DNA of 64,000 bases from NCBI GenBank assembly GCA_913774925.1, contig CAJYKB010000083.1, forward strand, positions 1-64,000. Direction: 5' to 3'. Below are positions 15,795-24,106 of the stretch, in pieces; within the stretch, counting starts at the first letter, position 1, and each line of letters begins with the position of its first letter. Source of the DNA: an uncultured Sphingomonas sp. (GTDB lineage: Bacteria; Pseudomonadota; Alphaproteobacteria; Sphingomonadales; Sphingomonadaceae). The notes beneath the pieces were generated by a model. The model ran no database searches and was not told where the DNA came from. It saw nothing but the letters and a program-made list of their open reading frames with translations. The translations under genes and the position numbers were made by a program.

Positions 15795-17966
15795 ATGTCC
15801 TCCCGCGCCCGCGTCCTCGTCCTCAATTCCGCGCTCGGCCCGCTCGACTACCGGGTGCCGCACGGCATGACGGTCGAGCCGGGGTCGATCGTCGTCGCGC
15901 CGCTCGGCCCGCGCCAGCTGACCGGCGTCGTCTGGGAAGCCGAGCGGATGCCGTCCGATGCGGAGGTCGGCGACAACCGCCTGCGCAACCTGCTCGCCGT
16001 CGCCGACGCACCGCCGCTGCGCGCGCCGCTGCGCCGGCTGGTCGAGTGGACCGCCGATTATTATCTCGCCCCGCCCGCCGCGGTGGTGCGCATGGCGCTG
16101 TCGTCCAGCGCCGCGCTGGAGGGGTCGCGCACCGCGATCGAATATCGCGCCACCGGCCATGTCCCCGATCGCCTGACCCCGCAGCGCGCGCAGGCGCTGG
16201 AGCGGATCGGCGACCGGCAGGGGCTGATCCGCGAACTGGCGACGCTGGCCGATGTCAGCGACGGCGTCATCCGCGGGCTGGTGAAGGCGGGCGCGATGGA
16301 AGCGGTGGAGGTCGCGATCGACACCCCCTACGCCGTTCCCGACCCCGACCACGCGCCCCCCGCCCTGTCCGACGACCAGCGCGCCGCCGCCACCACGCTC
16401 TGCGATGCGGTGGAGGCGACCAGCTTCCGCACCATCCTGCTCGACGGCGTCACCGGATCGGGCAAGACCGAGGTCTATTTCGAGGCGGTGGCGGCGGCGA
16501 TTCGCAGCGGTCGACAGGTGCTGGTGCTGCTGCCCGAGATCGCGCTGACCGAGCCGTTCCTGAAGCGCTTCCACGACCGCTTCGGCTGCGAGCCGGTGGC
16601 GTGGCACTCCGGCCTGCGCGCGGCGCAGCGCCGCCGCGCGTGGCGCGCCATCGCCAGCGGAGAGGCGCGCGTCACCGTCGGCGCGCGTTCGGCGCTGTTC
16701 CTTCCCTACGCGAACCTGGGGCTGATCGTCGTCGACGAGGCGCATGAAACCAGCTTCAAGCAGGAGGACGGCGTCCATTACCACGCGCGCGACGTCGCGG
16801 TGATGCGCGGACTGTTCGAGGGCTGCCCGACGATCCTGGCCTCCGCCACCCCCGCGATCGAGACCCGGCACCAGGTCGCGCTCGGCAATTACGCGGAGGT
16901 GCGACTGCCCGGCCGGTTCGGCGCGGCGGAACTGCCGACGATCGAGGCGATCGACCTGATCGCCGAGCCGCCCGAGCGCGGCCGCTGGCTCAGCCCGCGC
17001 CTCGTCGCTGCGCTGGGCGAGACGCTGGAGCGCGGCGAGCAGTCGTTGCTGTTCCTCAATCGTCGCGGTTATGCACCGCTGACCTTGTGCCGCACCTGCG
17101 GCCACCGCTTCCAATGCCCGAACTGCACCGCGTGGATGGTCGAGCATCGCCTGACCCGCCGCCTCGCCTGCCATCATTGCGGGCATGTCGAGCCGGTGCC
17201 GCGGCTGTGCCCGGAGTGCCAGAACGAGGATACGCTGGTCGCCTGCGGCCCGGGTGTGGAACGCATCGCCGACGAGGTCGCCGCGCTCTTCCCGACGGCG
17301 CGCACCGCGGTCGTCACCTCCGACACGATCTGGTCGCCCGCCAAGGCGGCGGAATTCGTCGCCCGCATGGAGGCGGGCGCGATCGACATCGTCGTGGGCA
17401 CGCAGCTGGTGACGAAGGGCTATCACTTCCCCAACCTCACGCTGGTCGGGGTCGTCGATGCCGATCTTGGACTGGACGGCGGCGACCTTCGCGCGGCGGA
17501 GCGCACCTTCCAGCAGATCCGGCAGGTCTCCGGTCGTGCGGGTCGTGGCGAGAAGCCGGGCCACGTCTTCATCCAGACCCATAGCCCCAAGGCACAGGTG
17601 ATGCAGGCGCTCGTCACCGGCGATGCCGAGGCCTTCTACGCCGCCGAGACGGAAGCGCGGCAGGATGCGGGCGCCCCGCCCTTCGGTCGTTATGCCGCGA
17701 TCATCGTCTCGTCGGAGGATCAGCCGAGCGCGCTGGAAACCGCACGGCTGATCGGTCGCGCCGCGCCGCGGGTCGACGGTATGGAGGTCTATGGCCCGGC
17801 CCCCGCCCCGCTTGCGATACTGCGTGGGCGTCACCGCTACCGCCTGCTCGTCCACGCCCGCCGCGCGCTCGACGTACAGGATGTGATCCGCGACTGGCTA
17901 GGCGCGCTCGACTGGCCCGCCAAGGTACGCGTAGCAGTCGACGTCGACCCCTACAGTTTTCTCTGA
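15795..17966 (+). CDS. priA: primosomal protein N' (replication restart helicase)
   Basis: PriA (723 aa) recognises stalled forks and reloads the replisome. The N-terminal 3'-DNA-binding domain (about 1-100) has LGPLDYRVPHGM and VVAPLGPRQLTGVVW. The SF2 helicase core has Walker A GVTGSGKT at 218-225, DEAH at 314-317, the aromatic-rich loop SFKQEDGVHYHARDVA and SATPAIET. Eight cysteines bind two zincs in CRTCGHRFQCPNC and CHHCGH...CPEC...C. Motifs V and VI appear as GTQLVTKGYHFPNLTLV and QVSGRAGRGEKPG. The start at 15795 is the Met closest to the conserved N-terminus. Its end faces the leftward csbD terminator. Confidence 0.95.
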   Translation: MSSRARVLVLNSALGPLDYRVPHGMTVEPGSIVVAPLGPRQLTGVVWEAERMPSDAEVGDNRLRNLLAVADAPPLRAPLRRLVEWTADYYLAPPAAVVRMALSSSAALEGSRTAIEYRATGHVPDRLTPQRAQALERIGDRQGLIRELATLADVSDGVIRGLVKAGAMEAVEVAIDTPYAVPDPDHAPPALSDDQRAAATTLCDAVEATSFRTILLDGVTGSGKTEVYFEAVAAAIRSGRQVLVLLPEIALTEPFLKRFHDRFGCEPVAWHSGLRAAQRRRAWRAIASGEARVTVGARSALFLPYANLGLIVVDEAHETSFKQEDGVHYHARDVAVMRGLFEGCPTILASATPAIETRHQVALGNYAEVRLPGRFGAAELPTIEAIDLIAEPPERGRWLSPRLVAALGETLERGEQSLLFLNRRGYAPLTLCRTCGHRFQCPNCTAWMVEHRLTRRLACHHCGHVEPVPRLCPECQNEDTLVACGPGVERIADEVAALFPTARTAVVTSDTIWSPAKAAEFVARMEAGAIDIVVGTQLVTKGYHFPNLTLVGVVDADLGLDGGDLRAAERTFQQIRQVSGRAGRGEKPGHVFIQTHSPKAQVMQALVTGDAEAFYAAETEARQDAGAPPFGRYAAIIVSSEDQPSALETARLIGRAAPRVDGMEVYGPAPAPLAILRGRHRYRLLVHARRALDVQDVIRDWLGALDWPAKVRVAVDVDPYSFL

Positions 17967-17998
17967 ACGCTTGCTCGAGGCGATTCAGCACTGACGGC

Positions 17999-18033
17999 AA
18001 AAGAAAAGGCCACCCCGGAAAACCGGGGCGACC
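17999..18033 (-). terminator. rho-independent terminator of csbD
   Basis: On the minus strand an 11-pair stem (GGTCGCCCCGG with CCGGGGTGGCC, two G-U pairs) around a TTTT loop is followed directly by TTTTCTTTT. It lies 34 bases after the csbD stop codon. On the plus strand two of the pairs become mismatches and no T-run follows, so it should act mainly on leftward transcripts. Confidence 0.8.
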
Positions 18034-18067
18034 TCATCTTCTGACTGTAAAGTGCGCGTGAGGATAA

Positions 18068-18250
18068 TCAGATATCGTCGCCCAGCGCGCCCTTCACCTT
18101 GCCCTTGAACTGCTCGCCCTTGCCCTGCGCCTGCTGCGCCTGACCCTCGGCCTTCATCTTCTCGTCATTGTTGTGATCGCCCAGCGCTTCCTTCGCCTTG
18201 CCGACCATTTCGTTGACGTTGCCCTTGATCTTGTCGACCAGCTCGCCCAT
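18068..18250 (-). CDS. CsbD family stress-response protein
   Basis: A 60-aa hydrophilic protein of the CsbD family (general stress proteins, disordered or helical, function unclear). It begins MGELVDKIKGNVNEMVGKAK and has EALGDHNNDEKMKAEGQAQQ and ends GKVKGALGDDI, with the family's repeated K-G-x-x-x-x-x-G-K pattern. AAAGGAGA lies about six bases before the ATG, and a strong terminator follows, so it is probably expressed on its own. The 91 bases upstream contain one copy (18309-18327) of a short sequence, TGGAGACTTCGCAGAGGTT, that recurs at 24003 and 42620. Confidence 0.9.
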   Translation of the reverse strand: MGELVDKIKGNVNEMVGKAKEALGDHNNDEKMKAEGQAQQAQGKGEQFKGKVKGALGDDI

Positions 18251-18341
18251 GAAAAATCTCCTTTGCGGTGGGCCGGATAACGGCCGCGTTCCCGGTACGT
18301 AATGAACGTGGAGACTTCGCAGAGGTTCCGCTTTTCTTTAT

Positions 18342-19337
18342 TCAGATCAGACCGGCGAGCGGGCTCGACGGATCGGCGTAGCGGCGCTGCCCCATTCGCC
18401 CGGCGCGGTAGCTCATTCGCCCCGCCTCGACCGCGCTCTTCATCGCCGCCGCCATCAGGACGGGGTCCTTCGCCTCGGCGATCGCGGTGTTCATCAGTAC
18501 GCCGTCGCAGCCCAGCTCCATCGCCACCGCCGCATCCGACGCGCACCCGACGCCCGCATCGACCAGCACCGGCACGCCCGCGCCCTCTACGATCAGCCGC
18601 ACCGTGACGCGATTCTGGATGCCCAGCCCGCTGCCGATCGGCGCGCCCAGCGGCATGATCGCGACCGCACCGGCCTCCTCCAGCTGCTTCGCCGCGATCG
18701 GATCGTCGACGCAATAGACCATCGGCTTGAACCCCTCGCGCACCAGCACCTCGGTCGCCTTCAGCGTTTCGCGCATGTCCGGGTAGAGCGTGCGGGCCTC
18801 GCCCAGCACCTCCAGCTTGACCAAGTCCCAGCCGCCGGCCTCTCGGGCCAGCCGCAGCGTGCGGATCGCGTCGTCGGCGGTGACGCAGCCTGCGGTGTTG
18901 GGAAGGTACGTGATCTTCTTCGGATCGATGAAGTCGGTCAGCATCGGCGCCTTGGGGTCGCTGACGTTCACGCGGCGCACTGCCACCGTCACGATCTCCG
19001 CACCCGACGCCTCCACCGCGGCGGCGTTCTGCGCGAAGTCCTTGTACTTGCCGGTGCCGACGATCAGACGCGAGCGAAAGGTGCGCCCCGCCACGGTCCA
19101 CGTATCGGCGTCATGGTCGCCGCCCCCGACGAAATGGACGATCTCCAGCTCGTCGCCATCCTCCACCGTCACCTGCGCCAGCGTCGAGCGCGGCACCACT
19201 TCCAGGTTGCGCTCCACCGCCACCTTCTCGGGCACCAGCCCCAGCTGCTCCGCCAGCTGCGCGATGGAAAGGCCCGCGGAGACGCGCTTGTGCTCGCCGT
19301 TCACGGTGATGGTGATGGTGCCGTCGGTATGTGCCAT
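18342..19337 (-). CDS. thiG: fused sulfur carrier ThiS-thiazole synthase ThiG
   Basis: A 331-aa fusion. Residues 1-73 are ThiS-like ([48 protein letters not shown]), a beta-grasp carrier whose Gly-Gly normally is the free C-terminus. Residues about 78-331 are Thi[62 protein letters not shown] with the Schiff-base Lys, [16 protein letters not shown] and [37 protein letters not shown]. It makes the thiazole of thiamine. Similar fusions are known in alphaproteobacteria; the carrier's glycines are internal here. An ATG nine bases upstream (19346) is possible. No TPP riboswitch is visible in the short gap before aroQ. Confidence 0.9.
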   Translation of the reverse strand: MAHTDGTITITVNGEHKRVSAGLSIAQLAEQLGLVPEKVAVERNLEVVPRSTLAQVTVEDGDELEIVHFVGGGDHDADTWTVAGRTFRSRLIVGTGKYKDFAQNAAAVEASGAEIVTVAVRRVNVSDPKAPMLTDFIDPKKITYLPNTAGCVTADDAIRTLRLAREAGGWDLVKLEVLGEARTLYPDMRETLKATEVLVREGFKPMVYCVDDPIAAKQLEEAGAVAIMPLGAPIGSGLGIQNRVTVRLIVEGAGVPVLVDAGVGCASDAAVAMELGCDGVLMNTAIAEAKDPVLMAAAMKSAVEAGRMSYRAGRMGQRRYADPSSPLAGLI

Positions 19338-19409
19338 GCGCGCCATCTAAGGGGCGCCGCCCGCAGGGGCAACGTTGCACCGCGCCGCCGCCGGTGCGAT
19401 GAGGCGGGG

Positions 19410-19856
19410 ATGACCGACACCGTGCCAGATATCATCTACGTCCTGAACGGCCCGAACCTGAACCTGCTCGGCACCCGCGAGCCGGAGATCTACGGCCACG
19501 AGACGCTCGACGACATTGCCGGAAACCTGGAGGATCGCGCTCGCGAGCTGGGTCTCTCGATCGACATGCGCCAGTCCAACCACGAGGGGCATCTGGTCGA
19601 CTGGCTGCACGAGGCGCAGGCGCACGATGCGCGCGCCGTCATCCTGAACGCCGGCGCGTTCACCCACACCTCGGTTGCGGTGCACGACGCGATCAAGTCG
19701 ATCAGGACGCCGGTGATCGAGGTGCATCTGTCCAACCCGCACCGACGCGAGGACTTCCGCCACATCTCCTTCGTCGGACAGGCGGCGAAGGGGACTATCG
19801 CCGGGTTCGGCGCAATGTCCTATATGCTCGCGCTTGAAGCGGCGGCGCGCTTCTGA
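19410..19856 (+). CDS. aroQ: type II 3-dehydroquinate dehydratase
   Basis: AroQ (148 aa) dehydrates 3-dehydroquinate to 3-dehydroshikimate in the shikimate pathway. The family signature is clear: YVLNGPNLNLLGTREPEIYG with the catalytic Tyr and flexible-loop Arg, DMRQSNHEGHLVDWLHEA, VILNAGAFTHTSVAVHDAI with the active-site His, and VIEVHLSNPHRREDFRHIS. GAGGCGGGG lies directly before the ATG. It begins an aroQ-accB-accC run found in many alphaproteobacteria, with 35 bases before accB, and diverges from thiSG. Confidence 0.95.
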   Translation: MTDTVPDIIYVLNGPNLNLLGTREPEIYGHETLDDIAGNLEDRARELGLSIDMRQSNHEGHLVDWLHEAQAHDARAVILNAGAFTHTSVAVHDAIKSIRTPVIEVHLSNPHRREDFRHISFVGQAAKGTIAGFGAMSYMLALEAAARF

Positions 19857-19891
19857 CAGGAGGCGCGCCCTAATCAGGGAAATGGGGTCGC

Positions 19892-20380
19892 ATGACCGAT
19901 AACAACGATAAGAACGGCGCGATGCAGGTCGACGTGGAACTGGTGCGCCAGCTGGCACAGCTGCTGGACGCAACGCAGCTGACCGAGATCGAGGTCGAGG
20001 ACGGCGATCGCAAGATCCGGGTGGCGCGCAAGGCCGCCGCGGTCAACGCCGCGCCGGTCACGCATTACGCACCGGCACCGGCCGCAGCGCCCGCCGCCGC
20101 CGCCGCGCCGCAGGTCGATACCGCCGGTCCGTCCGCGCCGTCGAACGCCAATGCTGTGCGCTCGCCGATGGTCGGCACCGTCTATCTCGCCGCCGAGCCG
20201 GGCGCAAAGCCGTTCGCCACGGTGGGCCAGAGCGTCGCCGCGGGCGATACGCTGGTAATCGTCGAGGCGATGAAGGTCATGAACCCGATCACCGCGCCCA
20301 GCGCTGGCGTGGTGAAGGCGGTTCTGGTCGAGAACGGCCAGCCGGTCGAGTTCGACCAGCCGCTGGTGGTCGTCGAGTAA
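19892..20380 (+). CDS. accB: biotin carboxyl carrier protein of acetyl-CoA carboxylase
   Basis: AccB (162 aa) carries biotin between the carboxylase and transferase of acetyl-CoA carboxylase, the first step of fatty acid synthesis. The N-terminal helix ([20 protein letters not shown]) is followed by an Ala/Pro-rich linker at about 50-88 and the biotinyl domain from [16 protein letters not shown]. The biotinylated Lys is in [10 protein letters not shown]; the family's protruding thumb lies just before it. Biotin would be attached by the birA product encoded near the right end of this window. Two bases separate the stop and accC. Confidence 0.95.
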   Translation: MTDNNDKNGAMQVDVELVRQLAQLLDATQLTEIEVEDGDRKIRVARKAAAVNAAPVTHYAPAPAAAPAAAAAPQVDTAGPSAPSNANAVRSPMVGTVYLAAEPGAKPFATVGQSVAAGDTLVIVEAMKVMNPITAPSAGVVKAVLVENGQPVEFDQPLVVVE

Positions 20381-20381
20381 C

Positions 20382-21731
20382 ATGGCGCAGATCAAGAAGC
20401 TGCTGATCGCCAACCGCGGCGAGATCGCGCTGCGCATCCACCGCGCCTGCCGCGAGATGGGGATCAAGACCGTTGCGGTGCATTCCACCGCGGACGCGGA
20501 CGCGATGCACGTACGCCTCGCCGACGAGGCGATCTGCATCGGGCCGCCGGCGGCGACCGACAGCTACCTCAACATCCCCAACATCATCTCCGCCGCGGAG
20601 ATCAGCGGGGCGGACGCGATCCATCCCGGCTACGGCTTCCTGAGCGAGAATGCGAAGTTCGCAGAGATCGTGGAGCTCCACAATCTCATCTTCGTCGGGC
20701 CGAAGCCGGAGCATATCCGGACGATGGGCGACAAGGTGGAGGCGAAGCGCACCGCGGGCGCGCTCGGCCTGCCGCTCGTCCCCGGCTCCGACGGCGCGAT
20801 CAGCGACGTGGACGAGGCCAAGGCGCTCGCCGAACGGATCGGCTATCCCGTCATCATCAAGGCCGCGAGCGGCGGCGGCGGGCGCGGCATGAAGGTCTGC
20901 GAGTCCGCGGACCAGCTGGAAACGCTGATGCAGCAGGCAGGGACCGAGGCGAAGGCGGCGTTCGGCGACGCCACCGTCTATATGGAAAAGTACCTCGGCA
21001 ACCCGCGGCATATCGAGTTCCAGGTGTTCGGCGACGGCAACGGCAACGCCATCCACCTGGGCGAGCGCGACTGCTCGCTCCAGCGCCGCCACCAGAAGGT
21101 ACTGGAGGAGGCCCCCTCCCCCGTCATCTCCGCCGCCGAGCGCGAGCGGATGGGCGGAGTCGTCGCCAAGGCGATGGCCGACATGGGCTATCGCGGCGCG
21201 GGGACGATCGAATTCCTGTGGGAAGACGGCGAGTTCTACTTCATCGAGATGAACACCCGCCTGCAGGTGGAGCATCCGGTGACCGAGGCGATCACCGGGC
21301 TGGACCTGGTGCGCGAGCAGATCCGCGTCGCGGAGGGCCATCCGCTGACGCTGCGGCAGGAGGACGTGATCTTCCGCGGCCATGCGATCGAATGCCGCAT
21401 CAACGCCGAGGATCCGCGCACCTTCGCCCCCTCGCCGGGCCTGGTGAAGCAATATCACGCGCCGGGCGGGATGCACGTGCGCGTCGATAGCGGGCTGTAT
21501 GCCGGCTACAAGGTGCCACCCTATTACGACAGCATGATCGCCAAGCTGATCGTTTACGGCACCACCCGCGAAGGCGCATTGCGCCGCCTGCGCCGTGCGC
21601 TGGAGGAATTCGTGATCGAGGGGATGAAGACCACCATCCCGCTCCACCAGGCGCTGCTGGACGATCCGGAGTTCCGCGAGGGCCAGTACACGATCAAGTG
21701 GCTGGAGGAGTGGCTGGCGAAGCAGGGGTGA
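20382..21731 (+). CDS. accC: biotin carboxylase subunit of acetyl-CoA carboxylase
   Basis: AccC (449 aa) carboxylates biotin on AccB using ATP and bicarbonate. It shows the N-terminal [38 protein letters not shown], the ATP-grasp glycine loop [14 protein letters not shown], the [10 protein letters not shown] and [20 protein letters not shown] segments, the metal-binding [14 protein letters not shown], and the C-terminal [15 protein letters not shown]. Length is normal. It is co-transcribed with accB, and a long hairpin repeat begins 20 bases after its stop. Confidence 0.96.
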   Translation: MAQIKKLLIANRGEIALRIHRACREMGIKTVAVHSTADADAMHVRLADEAICIGPPAATDSYLNIPNIISAAEISGADAIHPGYGFLSENAKFAEIVELHNLIFVGPKPEHIRTMGDKVEAKRTAGALGLPLVPGSDGAISDVDEAKALAERIGYPVIIKAASGGGGRGMKVCESADQLETLMQQAGTEAKAAFGDATVYMEKYLGNPRHIEFQVFGDGNGNAIHLGERDCSLQRRHQKVLEEAPSPVISAAERERMGGVVAKAMADMGYRGAGTIEFLWEDGEFYFIEMNTRLQVEHPVTEAITGLDLVREQIRVAEGHPLTLRQEDVIFRGHAIECRINAEDPRTFAPSPGLVKQYHAPGGMHVRVDSGLYAGYKVPPYYDSMIAKLIVYGTTREGALRRLRRALEEFVIEGMKTTIPLHQALLDDPEFREGQYTIKWLEEWLAKQG

Positions 21732-22094
21732 GCCCTGCCTCCCAGACTATTGTCATCCCCGCGAAGGCGGGAATCGAGAGGCGCTGATGCGTCGCCTCCA
21801 TCGCGATGTCAGCGTATCTGGATCCCCGCCTTCGCGGGGATGACGGGGGCTGTCGCGGGGATGACGGGGCCGTCCGAGGGTGACCTGTCATCCAGCGCGG
21901 AAGTTTACAAAGTTGACGCCACGTCGGGGCTGTAATCGCCCCGCCGCCGGGAGCGACATCGGTCGCCGGGCCAAGTCGGGCTGTCGACGCTGAGAAGGAG
22001 CGTCGGAAGAATGACAGGTTCACGGCGTGTAGGACAGCGGCTTTCGTGCCCCTCCGGGCTGGACCCGCTCCGTCCATGCTGTAGGACAGCCTGT
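21732..22094. repeat. intergenic region with a long palindromic repeat
   Basis: A 363-base gap without a gene. At 21752-21775 and 21821-21844 two 24-base arms (GTCATCCCCGCGAAGGCGG.. and its complement) pair with one mismatch across a 45-base spacer, and partial extra copies (GCGGGGATGACGGGG) follow at about 21853-21868. Further right, the 12-mer family (G/C)TGTAGGACAGC occurs at 22026-22037 and 22078-22089; the second copy may supply the AGGA ribosome binding site of the next gene. Confidence 0.75.
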
Positions 22095-22415
22095 ATGAAG
22101 GCGACCATCTGGCACAATTCGCGCTGCTCCAAGTCGCGGCAGGCACTCGATTTGTTGCGCGACGGCGGAGCGGACGTCACCATCGTCGAATATCTTAAGA
22201 TGCCACCGACCCGCGACGAACTTGCCCGGCTCTATGCCAAGGCGGGAATCTCGCCGCGCGACGGCCTGCGCAAGGATGCGCCGAAGGTCGCAAGCGACGA
22301 CGACGCGCTCGACCTGATGGCCCGCGATCCCGCGACGATCGAGCGTCCGCTGGTGGAAACCGAGAAGGGCGTCCGCCTCGCCCGCCCGCCCGAGCTGGTG
22401 CGCGACCTCCTGTGA
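22095..22415 (+). CDS. ArsC/Spx-family reductase
   Basis: A 106-aa thioredoxin-fold protein of the ArsC/YfgD family. The active-site Cys is in IWHNSRCSKSRQAL (CxxS), followed by VTIVEYLKMPPTRDELARL, a helix with SPRDGLRKDAP and the ArsC-type phosphate/arsenate-binding RPLVETEKGVRLARPPE. Proteins of this kind include glutaredoxin-dependent arsenate reductases, but no arsR, arsB or acr3 gene is near, so arsenate is not assured as the substrate. The start at 22095 has AGGA about eleven bases upstream. Its TGA overlaps the GTG start of the next gene (GTGA), implying translational coupling. Confidence 0.82.
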   Translation: MKATIWHNSRCSKSRQALDLLRDGGADVTIVEYLKMPPTRDELARLYAKAGISPRDGLRKDAPKVASDDDALDLMARDPATIERPLVETEKGVRLARPPELVRDLL

Positions 22416-23836
22416 CGCTCTCCGAACGTGCCTATTGGCGGATCGCGCGCGCCACCCGCGCCAGCGTCATCGTCGATGCCGATGCGTATTTCCGCCGCGC
22501 GCGCGAGGCGATGCTGAACGCCCGGCACCAGATATTGCTGGTCGGCTGGGACTTCGACGCGCGCATCACGCTGGCGTTCGACGACGACCATCCCGAGGCG
22601 CCGACGACGGTGGGCGAGTTCATCGGCTGGCTGGTGAAGCGCACGCCGGGGTTGCAGGTCTACATCCTGCGCTGGGACAAGGGCGCGCTGAAGACGCTGG
22701 TGCGCGGCAAGACGCTGTGGACGCTCTTCAAGTGGCGGTTCTTCCAGAAGCGCATCCACCTGCTGCTCGACGGTCATCATCCGGTCGCCGCCTCCCACCA
22801 TCAGAAGATCGTCGTGATCGACGACGACCTCGCCTTCTGCGGCGGGATCGACATGACCGACGAGCGCTGGGACACGCGCGAGCATCGCGACGACGATCCC
22901 CGCCGCACCTCGCCGTCGGGCACGCCGTACAAGCCGTGGCACGATGCGACGACCGCGCTGGAGGGGCCGGCGGCGGTGGCGCTGGGCGAGTTGTGCCGCA
23001 CCCGGTGGGAGATCGCCGGCGGCGATCCGGTCCGTCCGCCGCCGCCGCGGCTGGGGACGTGCTGGCCCGCGAGCCTGGCGCCGGACTTCACCGACGTCGA
23101 CGTCGCGCTGTCGCGGTCGCAGCCGGAGCATGGCGGGCTCCCTGCGATCCGCGAGATCGAGGAGCTGTATCTGGCACTGATCGCGGGGGCGAAGCGGTGC
23201 ATCTACGCCGAGAGCCAGTATTTCGCATCGCGCCGCATCGCGGAGGCGATCGCGAAGCGCGTGATGGAGGACGATCCGCCCGAGATCGTCATCGTCAACC
23301 CCACCACCGCGCAGGGCTGGCTGGAGCCGCTGGCGATGGACACCGCGCGCTCGCGGCTGGTGGCGGAGATCGAGCACCGCGACCACCGCGACCGCTTCCG
23401 CCTCTATCACCCGGTCACGCAGGGCGGAGAGCCGATCTATTGCCACGCCAAGGTGCTGGTGGTGGACGATGTCGCGATCCGCGTCGGCTCGTCCAACTTC
23501 AACAATCGTTCGCTGCGGCTCGACACCGAATGCGACGTGACGATCATGCAGGAGCCGGCAACGATCCTGCGGCTGCGCGACGACCTGATCGCGGAGCATC
23601 TGGGCGTCGATGTCGCCGCGGTGGCGGAGGGCGCGGCGCGCGACGGGCTGATCGCGACGATCGACCGGCTGCGCGGCGAAGGCCGGACGCTGACCCCGTA
23701 CGAGCACAAGGACCTGAACGAGGTCGAGGCGTGGCTGGCGGACAACGAGGTGCTGGATCCCGAGGGGCCGGCGGAGATGTTCGAGGCGTTTTCGAAGCGG
23801 CCCGGGTTGCTGCGGCGGTTCCGGCGGCGGCGGTAA
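22412..23836 (+). CDS. phospholipase D-family protein (cardiolipin synthase-like)
   Basis: A 474-aa protein with two HKD motifs: HHQKIVVIDDDLAFCGGIDMTD at about 130 and CHAKVLVVDDVAIRVGSSNFNNRS at about 345. Both keep His, Lys and Asp and the following G-G/S-S-N. An N-terminal segment has ILLVGWDFDARITLAF and a central one has CIYAESQYFASRRIAEAI. No membrane segment is present, unlike classic cardiolipin synthases, so it resembles the soluble eukaryote-like PLDs common in rhizobia and sphingomonads. The C-terminus is very basic (RRFRRRR). The start is a GTG overlapping the stop of the ArsC-like gene by four bases. Confidence 0.87.
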   Translation: MTLSERAYWRIARATRASVIVDADAYFRRAREAMLNARHQILLVGWDFDARITLAFDDDHPEAPTTVGEFIGWLVKRTPGLQVYILRWDKGALKTLVRGKTLWTLFKWRFFQKRIHLLLDGHHPVAASHHQKIVVIDDDLAFCGGIDMTDERWDTREHRDDDPRRTSPSGTPYKPWHDATTALEGPAAVALGELCRTRWEIAGGDPVRPPPPRLGTCWPASLAPDFTDVDVALSRSQPEHGGLPAIREIEELYLALIAGAKRCIYAESQYFASRRIAEAIAKRVMEDDPPEIVIVNPTTAQGWLEPLAMDTARSRLVAEIEHRDHRDRFRLYHPVTQGGEPIYCHAKVLVVDDVAIRVGSSNFNNRSLRLDTECDVTIMQEPATILRLRDDLIAEHLGVDVAAVAEGAARDGLIATIDRLRGEGRTLTPYEHKDLNEVEAWLADNEVLDPEGPAEMFEAFSKRPGLLRRFRRRR

Positions 23837-23847
23837 GTTACCGCTCG

Positions 23848-24043
23848 CCGTCATTCCCGCGAAGGCCAGACCTCCAATAAAGTCTTTTCGCAGGCTCCAT
23901 TAGCCCCGTCACCCCGGACTTGTTCCGGATCTACCGTTCCGCGAAATCACGAGCTTGTGAGTTTGCGCCACGGTGGATGCCGGAACAAGTCCGGCATGAC
24001 GATGGAGACTTTTGCAGAGGTCCCGCCTTCGCGGGAATGACGG
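23848..24043. repeat. nested inverted repeat, three layers
   Basis: Almost the whole gap between the PLD gene and purL is one large inverted structure. The outer arms are exact 19-mers, CCGTCATTCCCGCGAAGGC at 23848-23866 and its complement at 24025-24043. Inside, GACCTC..AAAGTCT at about 23869-23886 pairs imperfectly with AGACTTTTGCAGAGGTC at about 24006-24022. The innermost arms are 23907-23936 and 23971-24001, centred on CCGGACTTGTTCCGG-type sequence. No coding sequence is present. Confidence 0.8.
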
Positions 24044-24106
24044 ATTGGGGAAGGAGAGCGCGCTCCCCGCTGGCATCCCAGCCCCCATCCCGCTATGCGC
24101 CCGCGC

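Noticed and set aside
18342-19409. TPP riboswitch ahead of thiSG
   Set aside because: Only 63-72 bases separate it from the divergent aroQ start, and the conserved CTGAGA/ACCC elements are absent.
21752-21868. CRISPR-like array from repeated GTCATCCCCGCG units
   Set aside because: The units are inverted arms and decayed copies, not regularly spaced direct repeats, and there are no cas genes.
22095-22415. Arsenic-resistance operon
   Set aside because: Only a lone ArsC/YfgD-type protein is present, coupled to a phospholipase D gene; no arsR, arsB or acr3 is nearby.
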